Below are positions 1 to 14,337 of a stretch of 64,000 nt of DNA, one piece after another. Every line of letters begins with the position of its first letter. Position 1 is the first letter of the stretch. Location: NCBI RefSeq assembly GCF_020740795.1, contig NC_067287.1, positions 33,659,501-33,723,500 of the forward strand. The letters run 5' to 3'. The DNA is from Apus apus (taxonomy: Eukaryota > Chordata > Aves > Apodiformes > Apodidae). Position numbers and translations under genes: made by a program. The notes beneath the pieces are model-generated. The model did no database searches. It was not told where the DNA came from and worked only from the letters and a program-made list of their open reading frames with translations.

Positions 1-1785
1 GAATTTGCTCTGAGACATTATTACACCAAGACATCCCAGATGTTGAGAATGGTTAGAATTAATATAAATAGCATGAAAGGATAAGAAATAGCTTGCAAAT
101 ATGGCACACAATTTGAGCTGGGAACTGACTGCAACATCCAACAAGTCAAAGTAAGAATTTTAGGTTACGAAGGAGAAGCGTTTCATATCTGTCTGGTTGT
201 CAGCTATTGCCATTAGGTGGAAATTGGCATCCACTTATAGCAAGGCAAGCTTTTCAATAGAATAGTGTTGTTAAAATGTTATATTTAGGTAAGAAGGTTG
301 CCTCTTCCTGTAGTTGAGTGTTTAAATGCAGGTGACTGGGTGGAGCAACAAGAACAAGCTGTGTGACACTTCCAGGAAGCAGAGATGCAGACAGCTTGAC
401 AGAATGATGTGCCCTCAGAGCTTCTAAGCAAGGAATCTCCTGGAGGGTCTGGGGAGCAAGTAACAGGGGAAGGACAGGGGCAATTGTCTTCTCACAAACA
501 AGTTCTCACAGAACATAGTGAGTTTGGAAGAAATGGTCAGTCAAATGCTTTCATATTTGCCTTGTCTTGATTGTGTGCAGAAGGAAAGAAGACCCACTGG
601 CCTATAGTGTACTACTGTCATAAGAGTTTGACCAAGTTGCAAAATTTTCCATGATGTGGTATATGTGACAACCAGTCTGTTTTGTCAGACTGCAGTGAAA
701 GATTCAAACCTTATTGTCTATTGAATAGGACTGGAACAAAAAAAATCTACTCTGGCCCACAGCTTGAGTCCAAAACCACTGAGGTGCTTGTATAACCAGA
801 GGCACCTCTGGCCATTTTTCAGTCCAAGCACCTTTGTTGCAGTAGGTCAAGTGGAGCAGATGGCTCAACACAGTGTCTGGTTTTGTTTTGAATAGCTGCC
901 AGCTACTGGGGTATTCATATGTTAATATCCAGAGTTATTACTTATGAGGTACGATGCCTTGTATTTCCATATCTGGAAGTTCATGAAATTCCCATCTGCC
1001 CGCTTCTCTGGTCTGCAAAGGTAGCTTTGAAAGGCAACACTACTCTCTGCTCTATCAACTACTCTGGCTAGCTTGGTACTTCCAACCTGGTTAAGGTGTA
1101 CTTGATCCCATGGTCAAGGTGTTTAGTGAGGATTAATAGTTTTGGCCCCAGTAATGACTTATTGGTACTCCACTAGCTGGACTTTGCTACTGGTAGCAAT
1201 CCTTTGAACCCAGCAGTTCAGCCAGTTTGCAGTCCAACCCACCCAGTTTGATCTGTCTAAATTTGTTTGTCATCTTTACACATTTTTACCTCTGCTACTT
1301 TAGACAGATTGTTGTATAAATCAATTGCCAAATTCAGAGAGTAGAGGTTGAAATTAATCCTCTAATTTTACGAGAGAGAGGTGCCATTGTATAAGTGTTT
1401 CTTCAGTCCCTCTGGAAAGCGATTTTAATGCTTCAAGGTGACATTTGAGGAGTGTGAACTTTGACAACTTGTTAAACATTTTCAAGTAGTTTAAACATCC
1501 ATACTGACATGGGTGTTTTAAGAAAATCACACTTGAAATGTACTAAAATAAAACAGTCGGAGAAGCAAAAGGTGATGATAGATAGGGGTGAAATTTTAAT
1601 TGGACTATGTAGTCAACAGTAAAGCTAGAGGCTGTGCATTTATTTCAATTTAAAACATGTTATCAGTACATTGTTTTGGTATCCACTTGTACTCTATGAA
1701 AAAATAATATTAAGATTTAGGAAATGAAGGTTCAAATGTGACCCAAGAAAACAGTTATAATTCTGTTTATAGAAATATCACCTAA
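1..1785. other. Non-coding stretch, nothing recognised
   Basis: AT-rich sequence without an open frame above about 60 codons. I see no repeat family, no tandem repeat and no convincing splice-bounded segment. It ends where the reverse-complement tail of a CR1 element begins. It is probably intronic or intergenic. Confidence 0.6.
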
Positions 1786-2105
1786 TCATTGAATCATACA
1801 ATGGTGAAGCTTGGAAGGAACTGTAAAGATTGTCTAGTTCCAACCCCCCTGCCATAAACAGGGACTCCTAATACTTGACCAGGTTGCACAATGTCATTCA
1901 ACCTGGCGCTAAATATCTCCCGGGATGGGGCATCAACAATCTCCCTGGGCAACCCATTCCAGGTCCTCACCAACCTTATAGTGAAGAATTTCTTCTTTAT
2001 ATCTAACCTGAATCTCCCCTCTTTCACTTAAAAACCATTACTGTAGGTCCTATCACCAGCTTCTCTGAAAAGCCCCTCCCCAGCTTTCCTGTAGGACCCA
2101 TAGGT
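1786..2105 (-). mobile_element. CR1 LINE fragment, 3' end
   Basis: The plus strand begins with GAATCATACAATGG and continues as the reverse complement of the CR1 3' region (TCTAGTTCCAACCCCCCTGC), so the element lies on the minus strand. A minus-strand frame over 1794-2027 keeps the C-terminal ORF2 peptide KKKFFTIRLVRTWNGLPREI, typical of the end of CR1 reverse transcriptase. Only about 320 bp survive, so the element is heavily 5'-truncated as most CR1 copies are. The frame retains few stops, suggesting moderate age. It is not able to move. The 5' limit near 2100 is approximate because the match fades. Confidence 0.93.
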
Positions 2106-3463
2106 AGGTTTGTAAGCCTAATTTGTTGCAGTTATTTGATTTAAACCTTTGTCTTTTGTATATAACGTGGGAGCAGATTAATGATCAGATTAAAGACACT
2201 GGATTTGAAATGAATCCATGAAATTCTGCTTAGTTTTGTTATGCTTATTATTGATCAAGTTGAAGATCAATGCAGATGTGAACACTAACTGTCTGGGTTA
2301 TTGGTGCAGTAGCTCCACTGGCATTTAATCAAGTGCTGCTATCATAATTCTGAGAAGTTCTGGACTCTGGTAACAAGCCATTGATGGCATTTTAATACAT
2401 TAGTTAAAAACCATCCAAGATTTAAAAAACTATGATTAATTTTTATTGCTAATTAGCTGAGTAATAATCAACTGCTAAGATCCGTAGCAGTAAGAAACTT
2501 TAATGTTTGTTTTTCTCAATATGGTGATAGTTACTTCTGTACCAGATAGGCATTTTACACTCTCCCCCTTTTTGGCATAGAAATGCTAAGTTTAACTTTA
2601 TTGATGTTTTCTGTGACAGCAGAAAAAAATAATTTGAAAAAAGTGAATACTGCCAACTTGAAGGTGAATGTTCAGGAGGTCCTGTGCGGTTTTTTTGATA
2701 CTGCTTTTAGTAAGAACAGTGTTAAAAATTGATAAACTGTTTTGATTTTCTATTTGAAGGATCTTTTAATTCCCCTGACTTGCAGAGGACTCAAATAGTT
2801 TATTGAAGTTACTTTGCAGAATGTCTGAGAAACTGGAAGTTTTGGCCATTTGGTATCAAATCGAGAGTTTAGGGCTTTTACCTTTCGTTCTCTTTGCTTA
2901 AAGCTTTTCTAGGATATTTGAGTCTCAGGGAAGGTTGCAACTGACCTGAACCATCATGAAAGCAAGTAAAGAGCTGTTTATTAATACACAATAACATCAA
3001 AATAGTGTTGCAAGTTACCATGTCTATTTTATACCTATATGAATAATAACAAATGTGTTTTTAGAAGAGAATCAGATTACAGTAGAGTGTTTAGAAGACT
3101 AACCAATTATACTGGTTTTTAACTTGAAAACACAACTCCTTTATATGAATTAAAAAACTGATATTTTGAGCTATGAGTGCACAAGACTATGAACCTAAGG
3201 TGATATAGTCAGCACTGATGGCTTTGATCCTCAGTGGTTCTTAGTCTCTGATATCCAGACCATGAGACTGAGAAGCACTTTCACAAGTGAAATTAGAGAT
3301 GCAACTGACTTGTTTTCAACTTTATGCATAAAGAATTTGTGATCTTCATCCCACTTTCAAGAGCAGAGCTGCTCCTGACAATTCTTATGAGAAAAAACAG
3401 GATGCAGAGCAAGCTAACAGTGTTGTTGGAGTACTTGAAGCAGTCTGAAATACTTGAGAAAGG

Positions 3464-3476
3464 TTTTTTTTTTTTT
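3464..3476. repeat. Poly-T run (T13)
   Basis: Uninterrupted run of 13 T. There is no upstream retrogene or SINE body on the minus strand that would make it an A-tail, so it is best read as a simple homopolymer. Confidence 0.9.
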
Positions 3477-3710
3477 CTGAACTAAGAGATGAAACATGGT
3501 TTCACTTCAATGCTCATTAGTTACAAGTGCCACAAAATAATGGGATTGTGCCATGCAGCCAGGGATTTTACAGCCTGTGTCAGTGGTACCCTGGCTTAGT
3601 TGGATGTTAGTGTTTTCTAGCAGTAAATGTGTTCAGAATTCCTGCATAGGCATTTCCCAAATCTGTGTTAGTTAATTTCAGGTCCTACACATACTAGTAT
3701 TGAATCTTAA

Positions 3711-3830
3711 AAAAAACCCAAGACAACACACAATGGAAAAAAAAACAAACCAAAACAAAAAAATCCAACAACAACAAAATACCCCAAACAAAACAGAAAC
3801 AAACCAAACAAAAAACTACAACCAAAAACT
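3711..3830 (+). repeat. A/C-rich low-complexity tract
   Basis: About 120 bp built almost only of A and C on the plus strand, in irregular CAAA, CCAAA and ACAAC units without a fixed period. Similar tracts occur at 47689-47838 and, in the opposite orientation, at 59296-59450. It could be a decayed microsatellite. Confidence 0.85.
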
Positions 3831-6800
3831 CTTTTAAGAAGACAGTTTTAAAATATTTAAGTACAGTATGAAAACTATGAAATCTTCTTCATGATGCAAT
3901 ATTGCACAAATTTAAAATTCATGATCTAAAATCAATTAAGTTTGTCTGCCAACTTGACTCTTGTGACTGGGTTTAGAATATTCTAATGTGTAAGTTCTTA
4001 TTCACTAGAACTAAAACAAATTGTGCACAACTCCTTGATGAGCAATGGGTTTTAAGAGGTGGACTGAGATATGGTACTAACTGTGAAACTGAATGCGGTC
4101 GTGTGTCAATGCTTTTAACTTAGGTGACTGCAGATGCAATGCAATGCATTTTCTAGTTGGTAAAGGTTAGTACTTTGAAAAGGTCTGCTAAGCTTTCAAT
4201 TAAGGAGAAGTTAGCTTCCAAGATGCCTAATTAATTGAAGCCCCAGAGCCACATGACTATTTACCTGTAGATATGTACTGTTTGATAACAAATTACAGTT
4301 CTAATCAACAATAAATGCAGGAAATCAGCACCTTCCACACAACTGGAAAAAAGCTGCAACTGGGCAGTTCCCAGCTTGTTTGAGAGATGAGTGACTTTTG
4401 TCTATCAGTCTGTCAAGTCACTTGAAAAGGCATTTTGTGCATTGCAGAGAACATAGACTTGAGGATCTCATAAGCTTTTTAGAGGGAATTAATGCTTGTT
4501 GTTTATAGCATCTACCACCTGTGTACATTGGTAGCCTGTTGCATTTTTTTGTTGTTGGTCCAAGAAGCCCTCTGGTTATTCCCTAGTGGTTTCTCTAAAG
4601 GTAAAGTTTAAATAGAATATTCTAGCAGTTTTGTGGTCCCCTGCCTGCTCTTTAAGGAGGGAGCTTCCCAAGATCCCTGTATACAGGAGGAGTTGCTCTT
4701 ATCACTGCCTGAACTAACCGAATAACCATCTGCCTATTGGTCTGTTTGTATCTTTGACAGTTCACTTTAAAAAATGCAGGTACTTTTTCATGTTTTGTGC
4801 AGGATAATCTTTATGAGACTGAGGTAATTATGTTAAGCTAACTTGCTAGTAACTGTAATGGCCGATGAAGACTTGGCAATACAGTTTTTCCAGTTTGAGA
4901 ACAGACAAAAGCTCCTCAACAATGAAGAGTAATAAAAACACTCAGAGTCAAGTGCCTCATATCAACAAGAGCTGATCAATTATTAAGCAAATTGCCTTCT
5001 ATAATGTCTCTGGAGTGCAGCGTTGGCGATGTGTTGTACTATGACTGTCAACTTGGAAGGCATCTTGAGAAAGTGTGCACAGAATATGCTGGGTAATATA
5101 TATAGTTTTTGTCTCCTGTAAAAAAGAAACCTTATAAAAGCCATGATTTATTTATTTTAGTGGAGATGTCATCTTGCCTCAGACCTTGGTGTTTTTTGCT
5201 TTGAACAGAAGGATTTTCTAGCAGAGCTGGAGCTGAATGCTTTCTGTGAGGTTTGAAAGAAACCTGTCACAAGTAACATGTAATAATTTGCTATAGTTAC
5301 ATCTGTGCGCATGTAAAGGCTGGAGGAACAATAGGAGAGAAATGGTTCTGAATATCTAGAATGCATACATTTTCAAATAAGAGGTATAAAGTTGTTAGTG
5401 GACCATTGTTCATTTAAAGCACTCTTACATCTGAAATCCATGGCTTCCTTGTTGACATGCCATAACTTCTGCAGCAAAATAATGGTAATCCTAAGTACAT
5501 AGAATCCTATTATGTTTAATATGTAAGAAAACAGTATAAAACGTGTGCTGTGGCCAGAGTGAAAGCCAAGCAGGTGCAAGGGTATTACTTGAAAAGGCTG
5601 CTAAACAGATGAGAACATATTTAGGTATTATATAATTTTTTACTGTTTAGCTGTGTTTACTTTAAAGGGGAAAATATCTATGAAGAACTGAAGCTGAGGT
5701 GTAAGTAATAGCTAAGGAAAATCCTTCAAAATTTGTAACTGAATTTTATCAGTAGCGTATGTTATATACACTAAACTCAAAGGAAAATGAGGCACGTATA
5801 TAAATGACTTGCAACTTTGTTCATGGTCAAACTCCAACAATTTTATATATTTTTTAAAAACAGTCGTTGAATGGTAATCTGAAGAAATAGCCTTTGGGGT
5901 CAGGAAGGGCAGCAACAGACAGCATCACACAACACTGATGCTGTTTTGAAAGGAACAGCTTGACTTTCACCATGGTTTAGATCAGTCACAAAGTATTGTT
6001 TGTGTCATTGTTGATGTAGGAGGTTGAGAATCTTTGTCATTCTCCTGATGAACTCTAAATGGATTATTTGATTCATTTTTCCCAGCTATCCATATAAATA
6101 TGGAACTTCTAAATATTTCTAAGCTACCTTTGAGGTCTCTTATGGGTGGTGTGCTAAGAACTTGGATTGTTTTATGAATTTGTAAAACTTTTTGTGGGTG
6201 GTAGTAAAGATTAGCTGAAGTTTTAGTGTATGCTACTCATGCAGACACAGCACCCAATAGTTACTTGACTCGTTTTTTAGAAGTGGCCAAGAGAAATGGT
6301 GGGAGAGGGAAAAAAATAAACCCTGCTTTAATCCTTTGCAGCCAATAAATACATGTTCAGTTTGCAGTTATAGGTTCTTCCCCCACCCTGTTAGCTGGTT
6401 CATTGTTTCTAAGAATATTTCCAAATTTTCTCCTCAATGCAGATGCTGAAATAATAACTAGGCAAGTAGACCACATAGAAGAAATATTCCCATGATGCAA
6501 GATCTTGGTTAACTTGGAAAAACCGTTCACATCACCAGTAAAAGGAACTACACTCAGTTCACCTCTGGAAAAAAACATAATATAAAACTCCAGGGGCCAT
6601 TCTCAATGCAGAAAGCATAAACAGAAAGTATTTGTCTGGAGTACTTAGAATAATGGGAACAGTTGGGGCAGAAGAGCTGTCAGGTGTGATAATTTTGCAA
6701 CTTACTATGCACCTTTTCCTCTAACTTAAAATGTGTATCTTGATTTTCGTCGGCTCAAGGCAGTGAATAGTTTGGTGCCTTGACTAATACGTGTATGGAC

Positions 6801-9800
6801 TAAAAGTAATACTTCTGTGGTCTACCTGCAGTCTGTACTCTGTCCAGCTTTCAGCAGAGGAATAGCTTAGATTGCATTTTCTACCAAATTCTCAGTCTCT
6901 GCAATGCCAGAGCATTAGGTACTGATGCTGTGGTGATACTTGACTGTATTTGACCATTTAGGAGGCTCTCTTAAAGCTGGCAATAGTGAATTGGATCTAG
7001 GGGACAAGTAACCTGAGTTTCATTTGGATATAGTTACAGTAAAAACATTGCCCTTGTTCACTAACTTCCCCCTTAAATATTATGTTCAATTGCATACATA
7101 CGTGGACCTCAGGGGTATGTGTCAAAGCACTTACTGTCCAAGTGTCATTGTGTTTCAACTCTTGTAAAAATGTAAATATATTATGTAATAGATAAATGTT
7201 TGTAAAGGTGGCGAGAAAGGCAAGGGAGGAGAGGCTTGTAGTAAAAACTACTCCTGGTCTTTGTCCTTGGTTTGAAGAGGATTTCAGGGAATAATGTGTT
7301 TAAGTAGAGCTTGGAGACAGTGTTTTGCAGTTCACAGGAGAAGGACTCCAGACACTACCTGGCTTTGCACATGTCCCTGCAGCTGTTTCTGACTTGGCTT
7401 AGCTAAACTGATTTTAGAATTGGAAAAAAACACCCTCTATCCACCTCTGCCCCCAAAAAACATGTTTTTGCAGCTGTAAATGAGACACTCAAAGTTCTTT
7501 CTAAGAATATTTTATTGGTTGTCATGTGAACAAGTCGTGTTTTTTTGCTGTTATTGTAGAGTGCTTCACCTTGGCAGTATGCAGGGGTGTACCATGGGGC
7601 TGGGGAACTATCCTGGAAATTTCAGAAGGTAACTTCTCTGAAGACTTAAAACTCCAAGTTTAGATAATTTTAAGATCAATGTAGTTGCTTGCAGATAAAA
7701 CCAAAATGAGACCAACAGAAAACCCACAGCAAACAAAATACTTAAGGTTTTATTTTCCTGAATTCAGGGGAAAAAAAAGTTTTGCAGTTTGCAGGTCTTG
7801 GGAGAGGTACTTAATTAACTGGTACTTGTGTAAGGAACTACACTTGTGACATTGGGAGTAAGACAGTTTTTTGCTATGTGTCGGAAACATACTTGGAAAT
7901 AGAAATATAATGAGAATGGTTGCTGAAATTAAGAATGAGTAAGCAACTTAGTGCATCTGTTTGAAATTAATTCTTGTCATTTGTGATTATGGAGGTTAGT
8001 AGATGATATTTGAGAGCATTATGAGAACATAATCAATCCAAGATGCCCATGGTAATAAAACAGTAGTTCCGTTTATAGAGTAATTTTATGGTTTATGGAG
8101 ATAGCCTGTTAATTTGAAAGATGGCATTTAGCTGTGTTCATTTCGCTGCTGACTGAATCCCAAGTGTGAGCATTAATTAGTTACCAATGTTAGGAAAGAG
8201 CTGAGTAATATTTCATTTATTATTAAATGTTTTTGAATGGAGAATTAATTCTGGAAGCACAGTGCCAAATTTTCAATCGAATGTGAAATTAGTACTTCAA
8301 AAGCCGTACTAGTGTAGAAGTTGGAGGAGCTTTGTTAACTTCACAGACTTCACCTGAGTACCAGGTTTTTCTAAATGTATCCTTTTGTATAACTGAGTCT
8401 AGGACTTGATAGATTTATTTTTTTTCCCCACACCTATCCCGAAGTGAATTGTCTGTGACTTGTGCTCTTATTACATTGGTTTGGAAAACTGAAGAAGATC
8501 ACTGGTAGGGCAGTATTGGAGATGATTGAAACCCAAATTAAATAACTGCGCTAAAAAAGTTGAAAAATTTGAAATTTTAGGGAAGTTTAGATGGTTGCAA
8601 AATTTTAGTAGCCAGTTTAAGATTGTTTTACTGACTCTTAGACAATGATAAAACATTTTTCATTTTTTTTGCTCATAGATAAAATATTTTTGTCCTGTCC
8701 TTAAGTACCCTGCCCACAAGCATATAGACTAATATTCAATTACTGCTGTACTTAGCTGGGGTTAGAACATGCACTGTTCGGTAGCCTACAGGAAAATCTC
8801 AGACCTGGAAAAACACAGCATTAACTTAATAATAATATGATGACCCATTAAGAAGATTAGAGCTGTTCATAATCAGAATCACGGAGCTTAAAAATATAAT
8901 ACAAACAGTTGAGATCAAAGCTGAACAGTGTAAAAAGACCAAATCAAGATACAAGTCTTTATTATTGAATCAGTAAAGCAGAATTTTCTAACTGAGAAAA
9001 TTGAAAGCAATTAAAAAACCTATAACTTCAGCATACTGAGCAGTAGTTAAGAAATAGATAATGGCCAAAAACTTTGCAGTGAACTTTAATTCTGCTAAAA
9101 GTATGAAAGAGAACTGCTGTAGTTTGAGAGTACATTTGTCTCCTGTATCAGACTCAGATGATGCTTCATACTTGCATAATAAGTTAAATTTTCAGTTGTC
9201 CTTTAACTTAGGCATATAGCAATCCCAGGGTGTCAGAAAGCATTTGGTATTCTCTGTTCCAGTGACAGCTTATCTTTTACAGCTCAGAAGCAACTGTTGT
9301 TGAATGCAGGATATATCAGTTCCATGTTGACTTGTTGGTACTGGAAGACATGAATGTAATAGTGTGTGTTGATATGAGAAAATTAAATTGGATATAAACA
9401 TAGTGAATGCAGGTAATTTCTCTTCAGTTGTTTCTCAGTTTCCATCTTAAAGAACACCAAATTGCTGCCATGTGATACAACTTTATTTTCCAGAACATGT
9501 TAACATTTCTTGTGTACAATTCCCATCAGAGCAGATTTCAGCGGTTCAAGGTTTTTGTCCCACACCAACACAATGAAACAATTTTCAGGGTCTCTGTTGG
9601 TTCATGTCACTATAATGTTTTGTGCAGGTGCACAGATGTGCACAATGTTCTGTGTTGCATGTGCTCCCTTGTTGGAGCAGGTGTGCTCTCAGGTCTTCTG
9701 CTGCCCACTGCTATCTGCTTTGATTCCTCAAGCTAAGGATGACAGAATTAGTTGTCAGAGATTTAATTTCTAGTAACATGTTTGAAATTTAGTGAAATCA

Positions 9801-12800
9801 CCTCAACTTTAGTGGCATTAGTGATTTCAGATTTGGGTGTAGCGAACTTCTTGCTACTAAGATAAAGTACAGTATCTCTCCTGTATCCAGTAATTTCCCT
9901 ATAATTGTGCTTTTTCATACATTATTGAAAAATATTTCATATTTTCTGCTGTTTTTTGGTTTTAAGCTTAAATGATGAAAGGATATTGGAGTAAAAGAGG
10001 ACATGGGAGTTAAAGAATTTTGGTCTTAAAATCCTAAAGCACAATGAATGCATCGTTTGTGCCAGAACAAGTACCTTTTCAATTTAAAAATCAATGTTTT
10101 CCTGGAATCACAGTTGATTATCATTTGTGCAGATGTGTTTTGTAAAGGCATATGATGAATACATGGCGTGAGGTTTTTCCTGTGGACTTTTTCTACATGT
10201 TTAGACTTGCCAGTGGCTTTTCAAGTCTTTACTTTTTCCCTGTTTCAATATCTGATTAATTACCTATAGTGACAAATGGTAATGATTCCAAGTGAGAATG
10301 TAGTGGGGAAATGTGAAGGCAGCACCTACAAAGAGGTCTCCTGCATCAAACAGTTAGTATGATTACAGTATTATAGCCAGACTTGTCTTCCACTTGTCAC
10401 ATGCAACTGTCTGCCTTGGAAAAGGCTATGTTCTGTCAGGGTTTCCTTTATCTTGACTTCAGCTGCTCTGTCACGTTCCACACAACAATTTCTTATGAAC
10501 CTTACTGAAAAGACCATTAAATCAGATCTGTAACTTGTTATCTTTATTCTCTGGTTGTGTTAATTCCCATACGAGCCACTTAAAGGATTCTCAATGCCTC
10601 TAGAACCATTCCTTACTTAAGGTTTAGCTACTGTTATTTAACTGTCACTGGCAGCCTTTTAAGTTAAACTTTGTTTTTGGTCACCTAAGCATATTTCTCC
10701 AACTCCATAGTGCCTGTTGCTTGGAGCCTATGATGTTGCTTGGTACAGAGATGGCTTTTCATAGGTGTGGGTAGTAGTGAAAGCCAAATGTCTCTACCAA
10801 GGGACAATATTCTGTGAGCTTTTGGAACAGCTGAATTCTTCCTAATTTGAAGTCTATCCTTGATAAATTTTTATGCAAGGAAGAGAAACAAACTAAGTTA
10901 ATGCCCTTTACTTTACGATAACCCCTCATGTCACTAGCCATGTCATTAAGGCACTAGATAGAAATACAATAGGATGATACCTTTTCTGTTTTTTGATTGA
11001 TCTTCAGCCAGGATCTTCCAGAATGTCATCTATATATTACTCGGCTCAAATGTTTAAAAGTAGAGTAATGGCACTCAGGCTCAGAATCAGCATCTGAAAT
11101 TGTGCAACAGTTCTGTGGAGAATCTTCTCTGAATGCAACTGTGTCCCTTGGTGCTGTGTATTGCAGTACCATCAATTTTTGGCAAGTCTCTTTGCCCTCT
11201 GCAGTAGGAGGTAGCTGTGGAGAGTACTCCAAGTCTGATCTTACGTAGCTAACTGGAGTCCTGGGAGTTTCTTGCAGGGGATGTATACTCAAACTGTAAG
11301 AAATTCTTGTGTCCCAGTTTTGTGCATGTCTAAGAATGATGTCTAAGTTAATGAAACACCTTGGGGGCAGTGGTATGTAACATGTCTGAGTTGGCAAACA
11401 TTTTTCCTCTTAAGTCCACTAAAAAAACGTAAGAGGCATACTCATTCTGTCAAATATATTGGCTCTTCACTGTTTAGGATAATGGTCCAGAGGACCCCCC
11501 AGGTAAGAGAGGGCAAAAAGGCGTAACTGAGGTGCTAGAAGGATGTGTGCAGAGGTACAAGAATGACTTGTGAGTGTTGTCTTTCCAGGCTTAATGTAGT
11601 CCAATGAGCAGTGTTGGCATTGTGCCACATTTGCACATCAACTTGGACTTTTTTTGTCCGTGTGATAGCCCAGAAGTCAGCTGGGCATTTAATTCTGAAG
11701 GGTTTGTGCTTCTATGGGAGGTAACTAACTGATAAGATAACCAAGAGCCAATGAGTTGTGAGAACACCTTGCCTCTTGGGACTTAGATTGAATTTTCATG
11801 TCATGGTAAATTTCTAAATACACTTGGAATACATTTCATCTCTTCGCTTCAGTGACTGAAATACTGGAAAATTATTTTCGTGGTATATTGTTTAAAATAA
11901 AAACGTTACTGATTTCGGTTGACAACTTGAATGAATTCAGTGCTGAAAAGTACTTGTAAACAGAAGACTCTTCTGTTATATAGTCTCATCACTGTATGTC
12001 CTTCTGACAGGTGAAATGCCTCAAGACCTATAATCAGGTAGCAGAGCAGCTTTTCAAGATAGCTATGTGAAACCAATCCTTGTCTGTGAAGCCCCCATTT
12101 TGTAGCCTCAGTTTTTTTTTTTCCACAGCAATTTAGGATCTCTAATTGATATGGTTATTATCTTAGCGTTTGTGTTTCTGTAGTGGTACAAATTCAGTGT
12201 CGTAGTAGTGCTGAGTCTTTACAGTTAGGTGGTATTGTTCTATCTCTAAGCTGTAAAAAAATGGTGTATCTGGCTGGCACTGCTGAATGTCATCTGTAGG
12301 CAATAGAAGGCATGGTTGGTTACTCTTGATGAAATTGTACAGAATGCCTCTGCTGGAGTCAGGTGTCAGAGGCAATAACATCCTGCATTGCTGACTCAAT
12401 GACTTCTCCACCTTGTTTGGTGGTTTGTCAAAAAATAGTAGCAGACACTGACTTAAAAAGCAGCACACTGAACAGATTGTTCAAGGTAGGAAGCTATTTC
12501 ACGTTTGGGGCAACATTTATGCTTTCAATGTTTGGGGTTTTGTGGAAACCAAGTATAACCACATTTTTGGTTGCTGAGAAGTAATATCACTGTTTTCATA
12601 CAGTAGATAATCTTAGGTTGGATTATACTTCAGTCCTCTGATGTTCTAGGAATGCCAGATATTTGGTAGGATTTTGTGACTTGTCATGCTCATTTTGAGT
12701 GTGACTCAGATGTATTCTAAAATCACATTCCTTCTAGACCCAGACCCATGTTGATATGACTGTAGTTGCACATGTGACTCTGTGTGTAGATTTGTCCAAG

Positions 12801-14293
12801 TAGTATGTATATACCTGTTTAAAAAAGGGGATCATCACAGGAGTTTTATTTTCTGTGACTTGATGCATGAATTGAAAAATGAGATACTATAAGACTTAGC
12901 TGATCATCTGGTGAGTGAAGATCTATGAACTTTGTGGTTTAGACTTAGTCGGAGACTGTCATAAATCTCAGTGATGTCCACATCTCAGAACCATGTACAC
13001 CAGTTGCTAAAGGTTTGTCAGCGTTCTTTGTGTTGATATTAGCATTCATAGGTTCAGTGATGTATAGCTTGTACTCTGCTCAATTAGAAATAGGTTCAGT
13101 GTTTATTGGTTCAACTGCTATTTAAAAGGTTATTAAAAAATAGTATTGTCTTTTTAGGTTTCAAGGGAATTAAGCCATTCACTGATGGTACACTTATATT
13201 TTTAATGTCAACTAACATCTAGTGTTAATATTTAAAATGGTAATAGTGTTTCTCGCTTTTTTGCTATTTTTGTGGCGTTTCTGTTCTTGTTGTTTTGCTC
13301 ACTGACTTCCACCTAGCAACTTTGTCAAGATAGGTTAACTTCTTTAATTTCAAGTCCTCCCCATTCTTATGTCAGTATTCCTCCTTTATCCATTTCTACA
13401 ACATGAAATAGTTACTTAAAGACAGAGCTGTTAATTTTCCACTTATCAATAGCAATGGCATTAGGAATTTCGGAATACATTTCTGAGGTTCATTTTGTTA
13501 CAACATTTACAGTCATTCTGTCTCCTGCTTGATTTCACTTGGGTCTTTTTGCTGTGAACCCTCATTTTTCAAGAGCGTTTATACACGATGTTGTCCTGAA
13601 TGAACAACTGTGGTGTAAAGATGAGGTTGCACAGTTAAACTAAGTGAAAGAGAGAGAGCTATTGCATATGTGCTTGGGTAATTATGTACCCTTTTTTCCT
13701 GTTCTTCCAGTATTTTTTGTATATTTGTATCCATGTTATATGTCATAGTTACTGTATTTAAACTATTTTGTCTATGGTTTTAAATTTTTTTTAATGTGAA
13801 ATTAAGGTGACTAAATAGGAGGACTAAACTGAGATCAAGACAATTCTGTTACTGCAAATAGTCTTCAAATAATAGCAGTGTTTGATATGAGCTATGCTGT
13901 CTTACGGAGGTGTGTGAAAAACCAAGTCATTCTCATTAACGAAAAAATTACTAAAAGCAGAATCTCAAATTGTTGTTGTTGTGTTCTTCCTGGTAAAAGT
14001 CTTCACATCAGGTTGCGGGAAGAGATACAAAGAATCCAAGCCTCCTGGAAATAATTGTACTGAATGTGTCTTGAAATGTTTCCTGAAATGAGTTTCAGTT
14101 TTTTGGCTGGGATCTAGTTATTTTAATAAAGAAAGGGGGAAGCAGGAGAGGGGGTAGAAAGGAAATAACTTATGGTTATACCTTTTCAAGCATAAATTAT
14201 CAATTTTGTTTATCTTTGTTTTTCACATTTATTTTTCTGTATTTAGCTAATTGTTTTTAAAGAAGAAAAAAGGAGGCATTATGAAGAACTAGA

Positions 14294-14337
14294 CCCAAGA
14301 TCCAGGTTTTGTACGTGGTAACCTGGATATCATTGGG
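14294..14337. other. Short perfect-arm hairpin
   Basis: TCCAGGTT (14301-14308) pairs with AACCTGGA (14320-14327) across an 11-nt loop. The stem resumes with CCCAA (14294-14298) against TTGGG (14333-14337) after a small asymmetric internal loop. That gives 13 paired bases in 44 nt. The arms are too short for a classical microRNA precursor, and the flanks do not continue the pairing. Confidence 0.6.

Noticed and set aside
5208..5252. Possible short terminal exon (acceptor TTTTGCTTTGAACAG, peptide KDFLAELELNAFCEV then stop)
   Set aside because: Only 15 codons, no nearby poly-A signal and no upstream exon. It cannot be told from coincidence.
9970..10200. C-box-like ATGATGA motifs suggesting C/D snoRNAs (near 9972 and 10151)
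   Set aside because: No D box (CTGA) at the required distance and no terminal stem.
11026..12468. Two coding-looking minus-strand frames (11026-11397 and 12163-12468)
   Set aside because: No consistent splice borders, no recognisable domain, and frames of this length are expected by chance in a window of this size.
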